From positions 40,239 through 104,238 of the forward strand of contig CAVKOU010000004.1 in assembly GCA_963658085.1 (NCBI GenBank): DNA of 64,000 nucleotides. Reading direction: 5' to 3'. This document shows positions 1 through 8,791 of this stretch, piece by piece (position 1 is the first letter of the stretch; every line of letters begins with the position of its first letter). The notes beneath the pieces are model-generated. The model was not told where the DNA came from and searched no databases. It saw nothing but the letters and a program-made list of their open reading frames with translations. The position numbers were made by a program, and so were the translations under genes. The DNA is from CAKRJP01 sp963658085. GTDB taxonomy: Bacteria > Bacillota > Clostridia > Lachnospirales > Lachnospiraceae.

Positions 1-1374
1 CTTTACTTTGAGCCTTTGACTCCGGAGGATGTAGAGAGTATCGTAAGACTGGAGCATCCGGATGGAGCAGTCGTTCAGTTTGGTGGACAGACCGCCATCA
101 AGCTTACAGAGGCCCTGATGCAAATGGGTGTGCCAATCTTAGGAACTTCCGCAGAAAATGTTGATGCCGCAGAGGACCGTGAGCTCTTTGATGAGATCTT
201 GGAAAAATGCGAGATTCCAAGACCGACAGGAGGAACTGTATTTACCGCAGAGGAAGCAAAGGAAGTTGCAAATCGTTTGGGTTATCCGGTATTAGTAAGA
301 CCTTCTTACGTACTGGGTGGACAGGGAATGCAGATTGCCATTAACGATCACGATATTGATGAGTTTATCGGAATCATCAATCGTATCGCTCAAGATCATC
401 CGATCCTTGTTGATAAATATTTGCAGGGTAAGGAGATTGAGGTTGATGCGGTATGTGACGGCGAGGATATTTTAATACCTGGAATCATGGAGCATATTGA
501 GAGAGCCGGAATCCATTCCGGAGACAGTATTTCCGTATATCCTGCAAAGAGTATTTCCGAGAAAACCAAGAAAACCATCGAGGAATATACAAGAAGACTT
601 GCAAAGTCCCTACATGTCATCGGTCTTATTAATATTCAGTTTATCGTATGTGGAGAGGATGTATATGTTATCGAGGTAAATCCTCGTTCCAGCCGTACTG
701 TACCATACATTAGCAAGGTTACAGGAATTCCGATTGTACCTTTGGCTACAAAGGTTATTATCGGAAATAAGATCAAAGAGTTAGGCTATACGCCGGGACT
801 TCAGCCGGAGGCAGATTACTTTGCAGTGAAGATGCCGGTATTCTCCTTTGAGAAAATCAGAGATGCTGATATCAGCCTTGGACCTGAGATGAAATCCACT
901 GGAGAGTGTCTTGGTATTGCAAAGACCTTTGAGGAAGCATTGTACAAGGCCTTCTTGGGAGCCGGAATCAAACTTCCGAAGTTCAACAATATGATCATGA
1001 CAGTAAGAGATGAGGATAAAGAAGAGGCTATCGATATCGGTCGCCGCTTTAACAACATCGGCTATCGGATCTTTGCTACAGAGGGAACTGCAAAGGTGTT
1101 AAATGAAGCAGGAGTAAAGGCAATTGCAGTTAATAAGATTGAACAGAATTCACCGAACCTGTTGGATCTGATCCTGGGACACAAGATTGATCTTGTCATA
1201 GATACCCCGCCGCAGGGAGCAGAGCATTCTAAGGACGGATTTACCATTCGAAGAAATGCGGTAGAGACAGGAGTAAACGTACTGACTGCCATCGATACAG
1301 CAAAAGCGTTGATCGCCAGTCTGGAGAATACTGATATCCAGAAACTGACATTAGTGGATATTGCACAAATTTAA
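1..1374 (+). CDS. carB: carbamoyl-phosphate synthase large subunit, C-terminal part (5' truncated by window)
   Basis: The large subunit makes carbamoyl phosphate from bicarbonate, ammonia (from the small subunit) and two ATP, feeding pyrimidine and arginine synthesis. The frame is open from base 1 with LYFEPLTPEDV, a typical internal CarB stretch, so the true start lies outside the window. Visible parts are the second ATP-grasp half (QFGGQTAIKL, LVRPSYVLGGQGM, EVNPRSSRTVPY) and a C-terminal MGS-like allosteric domain (IGYRIFATEGTAKVL, DLVIDTPP). About 457 of roughly 1070 residues are present. A rho-independent terminator follows directly, so carB appears to end its operon. Family assignment is secure. 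Confidence 0.97.
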   Translation, partial: LYFEPLTPEDVESIVRLEHPDGAVVQFGGQTAIKLTEALMQMGVPILGTSAENVDAAEDRELFDEILEKCEIPRPTGGTVFTAEEAKEVANRLGYPVLVRPSYVLGGQGMQIAINDHDIDEFIGIINRIAQDHPILVDKYLQGKEIEVDAVCDGEDILIPGIMEHIERAGIHSGDSISVYPAKSISEKTKKTIEEYTRRLAKSLHVIGLINIQFIVCGEDVYVIEVNPRSSRTVPYISKVTGIPIVPLATKVIIGNKIKELGYTPGLQPEADYFAVKMPVFSFEKIRDADISLGPEMKSTGECLGIAKTFEEALYKAFLGAGIKLPKFNNMIMTVRDEDKEEAIDIGRRFNNIGYRIFATEGTAKVLNEAGVKAIAVNKIEQNSPNLLDLILGHKIDLVIDTPPQGAEHSKDGFTIRRNAVETGVNVLTAIDTAKALIASLENTDIQKLTLVDIAQI

Positions 1375-1390
1375 AATAAAGAATAGTTAG

Positions 1391-1437
1391 AAGAATCTGG
1401 AATAACGAAAACATAGTCGTTGTTCCGGATTCTTTTA
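1391..1437 (+). terminator. rho-independent terminator after carB
   Basis: An 18-bp stem with a few G-U pairs (left arm 1391-1408, right arm 1417-1434) and an 8-nt loop is followed by a short T run. It sits 17 bases after the carB stop codon. Confidence 0.8.
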
Positions 1438-1480
1438 TGATTGGGAAAACTTAGGGATTTTTGGTATCTATGACCTAGGC

Positions 1481-1508
1481 TTGATTTTCTGTAAGAAATT
1501 GATAAAAT
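1481..1508 (+). promoter_or_regulatory. sigma-A promoter for the methyltransferase gene
   Basis: TTGATT at 1481-1486, a 16-bp spacer and TAAAAT at 1503-1508, about 50 bases upstream of the start codon and downstream of the carB terminator. Confidence 0.6.
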
Positions 1509-1558
1509 AAAGTAGTTACGACAGAATTTGACAAATAAACATAAAGTTAGGAGAACAT

Positions 1559-2398
1559 ATGGAAGTCTACAGTAGCTTTGCCAGAGTCTATGACACGTTT
1601 ATGGACAATGTGCCCTATGAAGAATGGGCAAGCTTTGTGATAGATATTTTAAAAGAGTATGAGATCAAAGAAGGACAGGTCTTGGATTTGGGATGTGGCA
1701 CCGGAAGCATTACCAGACTTCTCTATAAAAAGGGGTATGACATGCTGGGGGTGGATCTCTCGGAAGAAATGCTGGAGATTGCCTTAGAAAAGCAGATGGA
1801 AGAGATGCCGGATTTTTCTTTGGAAGAATCATGTGAAGAAATTTCAGAGGAGCTATCAGAAGAAATATTCCAAAATGTGACAGAAGAAACTACGGGAATT
1901 CTGTATCTACAGCAGGATATGCGGGAGCTGGAAGTATATTCCAAAGTCTCGGCTATAATTAGCTGCTGTGACTGCGTAAATTATATTTTAGATCCAGAGG
2001 AGCTTCTTGAAACTTTCCTTCGGGTAAAGGAGTGTCTGAAAGAAGATGGAATTTTCTTTTTTGACTTTAATACGACACATAAGTACCGGGATATCATAGG
2101 GGAGACTACCATTGCGGAGGATCGGGAAGACTGCAGCTTTATCTGGGATAATTATTATTATGAAGAGGAAGGTATTAATGAGTACGAGCTGACTTTATTT
2201 ATAAAAGAAGAAGGCAAGGAAGACCTTTATCGGAAATATCAGGAAACGCATTTGCAGAGAGGCTATACCCTTGAAGAGATGGAAAGTCTTTTAAAAGAAG
2301 CAGGATTTCGTGTCCAAGAAATTTATGATAACTATACAAAGGAAACTGTGCGAGAAGACAGCGAGAGGATTTGTATAGTGGCAACCAATAAAGCATAA
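1559..2398 (+). CDS. class I SAM-dependent methyltransferase
   Basis: A Rossmann-fold methyltransferase of unknown substrate, 279 residues. Motif I is clear (VLDLGCGTGSITRLL, about residues 40-54), followed by GVDLSEEML (motif II) and a QQDMREL acidic loop (motif III). An unusually acidic insertion, rich in Glu, lies around residues 80-105 between motifs II and III. The start ATG is preceded by AGGAGA. The gene has its own promoter and is followed by hslO. Proteins of this type are often annotated only as class I methyltransferase; nothing here fixes the substrate. The last codons and stop are part of a 15-bp direct repeat with the downstream spacer. Confidence 0.9.
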   Translation: MEVYSSFARVYDTFMDNVPYEEWASFVIDILKEYEIKEGQVLDLGCGTGSITRLLYKKGYDMLGVDLSEEMLEIALEKQMEEMPDFSLEESCEEISEELSEEIFQNVTEETTGILYLQQDMRELEVYSKVSAIISCCDCVNYILDPEELLETFLRVKECLKEDGIFFFDFNTTHKYRDIIGETTIAEDREDCSFIWDNYYYEEEGINEYELTLFIKEEGKEDLYRKYQETHLQRGYTLEEMESLLKEAGFRVQEIYDNYTKETVREDSERICIVATNKA

Positions 2399-2443
2399 GA
2401 AATTAATCGTAAGAAATAAAATATAAAAAATAAAGCATAAGAA
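2387..2443 (+). repeat. 15-bp direct repeat across the end of the methyltransferase gene
   Basis: AATAAAGCATAAGAA occurs at 2387-2401, covering the last codons and stop, and again at 2429-2443 in the spacer before hslO. The period is 42 bp. This reads as a local duplication of the gene's 3' end. Confidence 0.8.
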
Positions 2444-2477
2444 TAGAAATTATACGGATTAGGAAGGAATAGATTTT

Positions 2478-3353
2478 ATGAAAGATTATATCGTTCGAGC
2501 AACGGCTGCCGATGGACAGATCCGTGCATTTGCGGCAAGTACCAAAGAGGTGGTGGAGACAGCAAGAAAAGATCATAATACCAGCCCGGTGGCGACTGCT
2601 GCCTTGGGACGACTCCTTACTGCAGGAGCCATGATGGGAAGCATGATGAAAAATGATACCGACATGCTGACTTTGCAGATTCGCGGAGATGGACCTATCG
2701 GTGGTCTTACCGTTACCGCAGACAGCAAGGCCAATGTTAAGGGATATGTTTTAAATCCAGATGTTATGCTGCCACCGAAGAATGGCAAGTTAGATGTTGG
2801 AGGTGCTGTTGGAATCGGTCTTTTGCAGGTCATTAAAGATATGGGCTTAAAAGAGCCATACTGCGGACAGACCATTTTGGTAAGCAGTGAGATTGCCGAG
2901 GATCTTACCTATTATTTTGCAAATTCCGAACAGGTGCCATCTTCTGTAGGCCTAGGGGTTCTCATGGAGAAGGACAATACGGTGCGCAGAGCCGGTGGTT
3001 TTATTATTCAGCTCATGCCTTTTGCTAAAGAAGAGATCATAGAAAAGCTGGAAGAAAATTTAAAAAATGTTACCTCTGTAACGGCACTTTTGGATAAGGG
3101 ACATACCCCGGAGCAGATTCTAGAGGAGCTTCTTGGAAATCTTGGGTTGGAAATTACAGATACCATGGATACGAAATTTTATTGCAATTGTTCCAAGGAA
3201 CGGGTGGAGCGTGCAGTTGCCAGCGTGGGAAGAAAAGAAATTCAGGATATGATCAATGAAGGTAAGGACATTGAAGTGAAATGTCATTTCTGCAACACGG
3301 CCTATACTTATACCGTAGAAGATTTAAAGAAGATTATTAAGAGAAGCAAGTAA
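2478..3353 (+). CDS. hslO: Hsp33 redox-regulated chaperone
   Basis: Hsp33 is a cytosolic holdase that is activated when oxidation releases the zinc bound by four cysteines. The 291-residue length is typical. The zinc site is visible at the C-terminus as Cys236-x-Cys238 and Cys269-x-x-Cys272 (FYCNCSKERV and VKCHFCNTAY). The N-terminal core has the family pattern IVRATAADGQIRAFAA and TLQIRGDGPIGGL. The gene lies between a methyltransferase gene and nadE, 32 bp upstream of nadE, so the two are probably co-transcribed. In an anaerobe it would protect against oxygen or hypochlorite stress, which is known for the family rather than shown here. Confidence 0.97.
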   Translation: MKDYIVRATAADGQIRAFAASTKEVVETARKDHNTSPVATAALGRLLTAGAMMGSMMKNDTDMLTLQIRGDGPIGGLTVTADSKANVKGYVLNPDVMLPPKNGKLDVGGAVGIGLLQVIKDMGLKEPYCGQTILVSSEIAEDLTYYFANSEQVPSSVGLGVLMEKDNTVRRAGGFIIQLMPFAKEEIIEKLEENLKNVTSVTALLDKGHTPEQILEELLGNLGLEITDTMDTKFYCNCSKERVERAVASVGRKEIQDMINEGKDIEVKCHFCNTAYTYTVEDLKKIIKRSK

Positions 3354-3385
3354 ATAATAAGAAGATCAAATTTGGAGATAAGAGA

Positions 3386-5299
3386 ATGAAGCATGGATTC
3401 GTGAAGGTTGCTGCAGTAACACCGGATATCCGAGTTGCGGATGTGGCATATAATAAAGACCAGATTATTTCAAAACTGATGGAGGCTGCAAAAGAAGGAG
3501 CGAAGGTGATAGTATTTCCGGAGCTTTGCGTTACAGGCTATACCTGCAGCGATTTGTTTTTGCAGGAGGTGCTTCTCCGGGAAGCAAGAGCGGCTATTGT
3601 TAAGATCGCAGAGGCAACAAAGACAGTTGATGCCATCGTTTTTGTGGGGGCTCCTCTTTGTGTAGACGGAGAACTTTATAATGTGGCGGTTGCTATGAAC
3701 CGGGGGAAAATCCTTGGGTTTACGACAAAAACCTTCCTGCCAAATTATGGAGAATTCTATGAAATGCGACAGTTTCGAAGAGGGCCGGAGGTGGCAAGAA
3801 CCATCTCTTTTGAAGGTCAGGAGATCCCTTTTGGACCGAAACTTTTATTTACGTCCCGCAACATGGAAGCTTTGGTAGTTGCAGCAGAAATCTGTGAGGA
3901 TGTATGGTCTCCGATTCCTCCCAGTATCGAAGCGGCCAGAGAGGGAGCTACGGTGATTGTAAACTGTTCTGCCAGTGACGAGACCATCGGAAAGTCATCC
4001 TACAGAGAAAGCCTGATCGAAGGACAGTCTGCAAGACTGATCTGTGGATATATCTATGCCAATGCAGGAGAGGGAGAGTCTACTACCGATTTGGTATTTG
4101 GCGGACACAATATCATCGCTGAGAATGGAAGCACCCTTGCAGAGAGCAAGAGATTTGTAAATGAGACCATTTACACGGAATTAGATGTTAACCGTATCTT
4201 AAGTGAACGCAGAAAAAATACCACTTTTTCGACTTCCAAAGAGCGCAATCTTATGCGAATTCCTTTTGATATAGAAATAGAAGATACCAAACTTACCAGA
4301 TTTGTATCATCCAGACCTTTTGTGCCTAGCGTACTGTCAGAGCGAGAAAAACGCTGCGAGGAGATTCTTACTATCCAAGCCATGGGATTAAAGAAACGTT
4401 TGGCTCATGCTCATGCAAAAAGTGCAGTGGTAGGAATTTCCGGAGGACTAGATTCCACTTTGGCACTTCTTGTTATGGCAAAGGCTTTTGATGCACTGGG
4501 AATGGACCGTGGCGGTATGGTGGCTGTCACCATGCCTTGTTTTGGAACCACCGACAGAACCTATCAGAACGCATGTAAGATGTCTAAAAAGCTTGGGGCT
4601 ACCTTAAGAGAGATTCCGATTAAGGATGCAGTAAATCAACATTTTAAAGACATCGGTCATGATCCTAAGGAGCACAGTGTTACTTATGAGAATGGACAGG
4701 CCAGAGAGCGTACGCAGGTTCTTATGGATGTGGCAAATCAGACAGGAGGTCTGGTAATTGGTACAGGAGATATGTCGGAGCTTGCGCTGGGCTGGGCTAC
4801 CTATAACGGTGATCATATGTCCATGTACGGAGTTAATGCATCTGTACCAAAGACATTGGTAAGACATTTGGTTCATTATTATGCAGATACCTGCGGGGAT
4901 CCGGAACTAAAGGAAGTGCTATATGATGTCCTTGACACTCCGGTAAGTCCGGAGCTCCTTCCTCCGAAGGATGGAAAAATCGCACAAAAAACCGAGGATT
5001 TAGTAGGACCTTATGAATTACATGATTTCTTCTTATACTATTTCCTTCGATTTGGTTATGAGCCGGCTAAGATCTATCGGTTGGCACAGTATGCTTTTGC
5101 TTCCGAGTACGGAGATGAAATTATTTACAAATGGCTATCTACATTTTGCAGAAGATTTTTTACCCAACAGTTTAAAAGATCCTGCCTGCCGGATGGTCCG
5201 AAGGTAGGAACGGTAGCCCTGTCTCCAAGGGGGGATTGGAGAATGCCAAGTGATGCCTGTGTAGCTTCCTGGCTGAAGGATTTGGAAGATATTCAGTAA
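3386..5299 (+). CDS. nadE: glutamine-hydrolysing NAD(+) synthase
   Basis: It amidates deamido-NAD to NAD in the last step of NAD biosynthesis, using ammonia from glutamine. The 637 residues carry two domains. The N-terminal nitrilase-fold glutaminase has Glu46 in FPELCVTGY, a catalytic lysine region (TKTFLPNYGEFYE) and the cysteine in EICEDVW. The C-terminal synthetase has the PP-loop GISGGLDST near residue 350. Length and order match the two-domain bacterial enzyme rather than the short ammonia-dependent form. The start has GGAGA upstream and follows hslO closely. After the stop there is a new promoter for the DUF5717 operon. Confidence 0.97.
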   Translation: MKHGFVKVAAVTPDIRVADVAYNKDQIISKLMEAAKEGAKVIVFPELCVTGYTCSDLFLQEVLLREARAAIVKIAEATKTVDAIVFVGAPLCVDGELYNVAVAMNRGKILGFTTKTFLPNYGEFYEMRQFRRGPEVARTISFEGQEIPFGPKLLFTSRNMEALVVAAEICEDVWSPIPPSIEAAREGATVIVNCSASDETIGKSSYRESLIEGQSARLICGYIYANAGEGESTTDLVFGGHNIIAENGSTLAESKRFVNETIYTELDVNRILSERRKNTTFSTSKERNLMRIPFDIEIEDTKLTRFVSSRPFVPSVLSEREKRCEEILTIQAMGLKKRLAHAHAKSAVVGISGGLDSTLALLVMAKAFDALGMDRGGMVAVTMPCFGTTDRTYQNACKMSKKLGATLREIPIKDAVNQHFKDIGHDPKEHSVTYENGQARERTQVLMDVANQTGGLVIGTGDMSELALGWATYNGDHMSMYGVNASVPKTLVRHLVHYYADTCGDPELKEVLYDVLDTPVSPELLPPKDGKIAQKTEDLVGPYELHDFFLYYFLRFGYEPAKIYRLAQYAFASEYGDEIIYKWLSTFCRRFFTQQFKRSCLPDGPKVGTVALSPRGDWRMPSDACVASWLKDLEDIQ

Positions 5300-5324
5300 A
5301 ATACAGGCAATCTTATATCTATCA

Positions 5325-5354
5325 TTGCTATTGGATGTGAAATAATGCTATAAT
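5325..5354 (+). promoter_or_regulatory. sigma-A promoter of the DUF5717 operon
   Basis: TTGCTA at 5325-5330, an 18-bp spacer and a perfect TATAAT at 5349-5354. The predicted transcription start, near 5361, lies at the foot of the hairpin at 5367-5404. Confidence 0.7.
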
Positions 5355-5366
5355 TTTACATAGTAT

Positions 5367-5404
5367 GTTGTTTATCTGCTTGATTTTAAGGGCAGATAAA
5401 CAAC
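5367..5404 (+). promoter_or_regulatory. 5' leader stem-loop of the DUF5717 operon
   Basis: A perfect 13-bp stem (5367-5379 with 5392-5404) and a 12-nt loop lie between the promoter and the translation start. There is no T run after it, so it does not look like a terminator. A stem at the very 5' end could stabilise the mRNA or be a binding site; this is inference. Confidence 0.65.
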
Positions 5405-5440
5405 CATAGCGATAAGTAACGAAAGAAATAGGTGTGAAAG

Positions 5441-8400
5441 TTGAAGAATAAAATCCAGAAATTTTCAAAAGGAGACTTCCAGTCACTGAAACCGGCAGTC
5501 ATGTTTGATGAGACCAATCTTGTACTCATTATTGGCGAGGGTGAATTGTTTCGGGGAAGCTTTACTTTGCGAACAGACATCGAGGCCAGTATCCGAGGAT
5601 TGGTATATGCCTCTTCTTTTCGTGTAAAATTTAAAAATCAAGGATTTGAGGGAAACCCTGCAAAAGTAGAATTTACATATGATGGCAGAAATTTAAGACC
5701 GGGTCATGTAGAGCGCGGCGTCTTTACGGTGGTATGTGATGGAGGCGAGTTTGAGTTATCCTTTACAGCTATTATAGAGAAGCCTTATGTAAATACTGCC
5801 TATGGAAAGATTCAGAGTACCGATGATTTTAAGAAATTGGCCGTGAAGGATTTTTCTGAGGCCGGCAGACTTTTCCGTTCCAAATCTTTCTATGAGATTT
5901 TAAAATATGAGAACGAGCGTACCTTTTATCTTTATGACAATATGCGCAAGTGGTCTCTGGGAGATCAGGCCCTGGAAGAATTTCTTGTAGGAATTAAGCA
6001 AAAAGAGTGTATTTTCTTAACCATTTCCGGGGAGGGAATGCTTTTTGAAGATATCAAAGAGCCGACCAAGGCCACGTTAACCATTACTAAGAATACCTGG
6101 GGGTATATTCCGGTAAAGATCGAAACGGAGGGAGATTTTATCTACGTATCGAGACCGGATATTACCACGGAGGACTTTGTGGGAAATGTCTACGAGTTTG
6201 AGTATTTTGTAAGACCGGAGCATTTGCACGGAGGCCGTAATTTTGGAAAGATTAAATTTGTCACCCCTTATGAAGAGCTGGCTTATGATATCGAAGTTTT
6301 ACAAAATCAGACCTACGATGAAAATCATAGAATGCCGCAACTTCTTTTGGCTCAGATTATCAAGGATTATATTGGATATTCTGCAGGAAGAATTGATCTA
6401 AATACCTGGACGGACAGTGCTACGGAGAAGGCTACAGCTCTAAGGAAACTCGATCCGGTAAATGAGATGTATCAATTGATGCAAGCCCATATCTATGTCA
6501 TTGGTAAGCGGATGGATGCAGCCAAGGAAATTTTGGAAAACTATAATTACAATCGTTTTGCCATAGGAAAGGATGCCACCACCAACTGCTATTATCAGTT
6601 TTTAACAGCTATGGTAAGGGGAGAAGAAGGAGCAGCTCACGCGGATCGGGTCTTAGATGAGATTGGGAAGACTTATATGCAACATCAGGATTCCTGGATC
6701 TTGCTTTCCATGCTCCTTGAGATGGATCCACGATATAAGAACGCCTATAAGCGGTTGGAGATCTTGGAACAGCAATATCAATTTGAGATTCACAGCGTCA
6801 TTTATTATCTCCAAGCCTATTTGTGTTACCAGGAGAAGCCTTCTCTGTTAAAGAAATTCGGACCTTTCGAGGTGCAGGTATTAAATTTTGCTACCAAGTA
6901 TCGTTTGATTACCAGAGAAGTAGCTCTTTATGTGGCGAATTTTATCAGTCAGCAGAAATATTTTAACGAAGCGATGTTTCGAATTTTAGTGCGGATCTAT
7001 CATAGCTACGATGATCTGATGATCTTAAATACCATCTGTACCTTTCTGATCAAGGGTAACAAAAACGGTGGACAGTATTTCTCGTGGTATAAAAAGGCGG
7101 TAGATGCTGATCTTAAGATTGCACAGCTTTATGAATATTATATGATGACCATCGATGAGGATGATTTAAAGGAGCCTTTGCCGAAATCCCTGATCTTGTA
7201 TTTCATGCATGGAAATACTTTGAATTACAGGAAAGCAGCCTGCCTCTATGCGAACCTGGTGATCCATGAGGAGGAGGCTGGAGACCTCTACCTTGGCTAC
7301 CGGGAGCAGATGGTGAAATTTACCTGGGATCAGTTGATGAAGCGCCATATTACAGAGGCCTTAAAAGTTCTCTATAAGCGTTTTTGTACAGAAGATGAGA
7401 TGACTTATGAGCGCTTGAATGCTATGCGGGACATTTGCTATGCCTATGAGGTGAAAACTAAGACCAAGCAGATGAAGTGCGTGCTGGTCATCGAAAAGGA
7501 TGGAACCATCAGCCAGAGCGTTCCTTATGACGAGGACGAGGGAGCGGTGATTTGCCTTTACGATAAAGAGGCAAGGATCGTATGGGAAGCCCTCAATGGA
7601 AGGCACTATACTGACTCTATTGTCTTTGAAACCAAACGCCTTTTCTACGAACCAAGATTCCTGGATATGTGCAAGCATTTTTCAAGACCGGAGGATGAGG
7701 TCAAAGAGGAGAAAGATAAGCCAAGCATTGCCAGTATTAAAGTTAACGGCATCGACGCCTATGATGAGAAGGAAGTATTCCGTCTGTGCAACCATCAGAT
7801 TAGGGATACCAACTATGAGGAAGACGATTTTATCACGCATCTGTCTTTTGAATTGTTACGAAGAGGGCAATATGACAAGGTAACCCTTATGTATCTGGCC
7901 AACTATTACTGCGGTCCTACTCAGGATATGAAGTATCTGTGGAAGATCTTGAAAGAATATGAGATCCCTTCCTATAAGATGGCAGAGCGTATCGTCACCC
8001 AGATGCTTTTTTCGGAAAATATGTTCCAGGAGGAGAAGATCTTCGAGGATTATTATCTTTCTGACAATGTATACTTCCGTTTGAAACAGGCCTATCTGGC
8101 ATTTGCTTCCAGAGAGTATGTTGTAAATGGAAGAGAGACGGATGAAGTCGTATTTGAGATTATCTGTAATGAATGCGATCAAAAGGAAGAACTGGCGGAT
8201 ATTTGCAAGATTGCTCTTTTGAAATATTATTCTACCAGAACCTATGAGACTTCTCTGGAGAATATCCTTCACAATGTATTAAGGGAAATGTGCGAACGTC
8301 AGATGATTTTCCCTTATTATTTAAATTACAAGAAAGAGTGGCTGAAGGAACTACAGCTTTACGATAAGACTATGATTCTCTATCAGGCAAGTCCCGGAAG

Positions 8401-8734
8401 CTGTGTTCGTCTGTATTACAAGTTAAAGAAAGAGGGAAAAGAATCCTTAGGCTATCAGTCTGAGCTTCTCACCCCTATGTATGAGAATATTTACGTCAAA
8501 CAATTCGTGCTATATGATGACGAGAAAATCAGTTATTATATTCAGGAATTCCGGGGGCGGAAAAATGGAACTACAGATAAATTTATTTTGCAAAATGAAC
8601 GGCATGCCGGAACAGAAGGAAAATATGGCCGTTTAAATGAGATGACGGGAATGACACCGGCCAATAAAAAACAGGCCATGTTAAAATATCAGGAAGAGTT
8701 GATCTTAGCGGATCGGATTTTCCAAATGTATTAA
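5441..8734 (+). CDS. DUF5717 family protein, large uncharacterised protein
   Basis: A 1097-residue protein that I place in DUF5717, known mainly from Lachnospiraceae and with no established function. There is no signal peptide or membrane segment, so it is probably cytosolic. Residues 1-290 look like two beta-sandwich-like segments (for example GELFRGSFTLRTD and GYIPVKIETEGDFIYVSRPD). The rest is largely helical with repeat-like character, such as AHIYVIGKRMDAAKEILENY and LYANLVIHEEEAGDLYLGYREQ, resembling TPR/SEL1-type arrays. The start is TTG, with AGGTG about 6 bases upstream. It is the first gene of a three-gene operon with a DUF5716 protein and a TPR protein. DUF assignment is from memory of the family; the function is unknown. 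Confidence 0.85.
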   Translation: MKNKIQKFSKGDFQSLKPAVMFDETNLVLIIGEGELFRGSFTLRTDIEASIRGLVYASSFRVKFKNQGFEGNPAKVEFTYDGRNLRPGHVERGVFTVVCDGGEFELSFTAIIEKPYVNTAYGKIQSTDDFKKLAVKDFSEAGRLFRSKSFYEILKYENERTFYLYDNMRKWSLGDQALEEFLVGIKQKECIFLTISGEGMLFEDIKEPTKATLTITKNTWGYIPVKIETEGDFIYVSRPDITTEDFVGNVYEFEYFVRPEHLHGGRNFGKIKFVTPYEELAYDIEVLQNQTYDENHRMPQLLLAQIIKDYIGYSAGRIDLNTWTDSATEKATALRKLDPVNEMYQLMQAHIYVIGKRMDAAKEILENYNYNRFAIGKDATTNCYYQFLTAMVRGEEGAAHADRVLDEIGKTYMQHQDSWILLSMLLEMDPRYKNAYKRLEILEQQYQFEIHSVIYYLQAYLCYQEKPSLLKKFGPFEVQVLNFATKYRLITREVALYVANFISQQKYFNEAMFRILVRIYHSYDDLMILNTICTFLIKGNKNGGQYFSWYKKAVDADLKIAQLYEYYMMTIDEDDLKEPLPKSLILYFMHGNTLNYRKAACLYANLVIHEEEAGDLYLGYREQMVKFTWDQLMKRHITEALKVLYKRFCTEDEMTYERLNAMRDICYAYEVKTKTKQMKCVLVIEKDGTISQSVPYDEDEGAVICLYDKEARIVWEALNGRHYTDSIVFETKRLFYEPRFLDMCKHFSRPEDEVKEEKDKPSIASIKVNGIDAYDEKEVFRLCNHQIRDTNYEEDDFITHLSFELLRRGQYDKVTLMYLANYYCGPTQDMKYLWKILKEYEIPSYKMAERIVTQMLFSENMFQEEKIFEDYYLSDNVYFRLKQAYLAFASREYVVNGRETDEVVFEIICNECDQKEELADICKIALLKYYSTRTYETSLENILHNVLREMCERQMIFPYYLNYKKEWLKELQLYDKTMILYQASPGSCVRLYYKLKKEGKESLGYQSELLTPMYENIYVKQFVLYDDEKISYYIQEFRGRKNGTTDKFILQNERHAGTEGKYGRLNEMTGMTPANKKQAMLKYQEELILADRIFQMY

Positions 8735-8744
8735 TTGCAAGAAC

Positions 8745-8768
8745 GGTGCTTCTAAAACGAGAAGCACC
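8745..8768 (+). promoter_or_regulatory. intercistronic hairpin between DUF5717 and DUF5716 genes
   Basis: A perfect 9-bp stem (8745-8753 with 8760-8768) and a 6-nt loop, followed by CCTTACATAA rather than a T run. It could be a weak attenuator or an mRNA-stabilising or processing site within the operon. Confidence 0.6.
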
Positions 8769-8791
8769 CCTTACATAAACGGAAGGAGCAA

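Noticed and set aside
7361..8272. Minus-strand open frames of 105 and 138 residues within the DUF5717 gene
   Set aside because: Composition is that of antisense sequence, and the plus-strand frame is uninterrupted for 1097 codons with convincing protein text.
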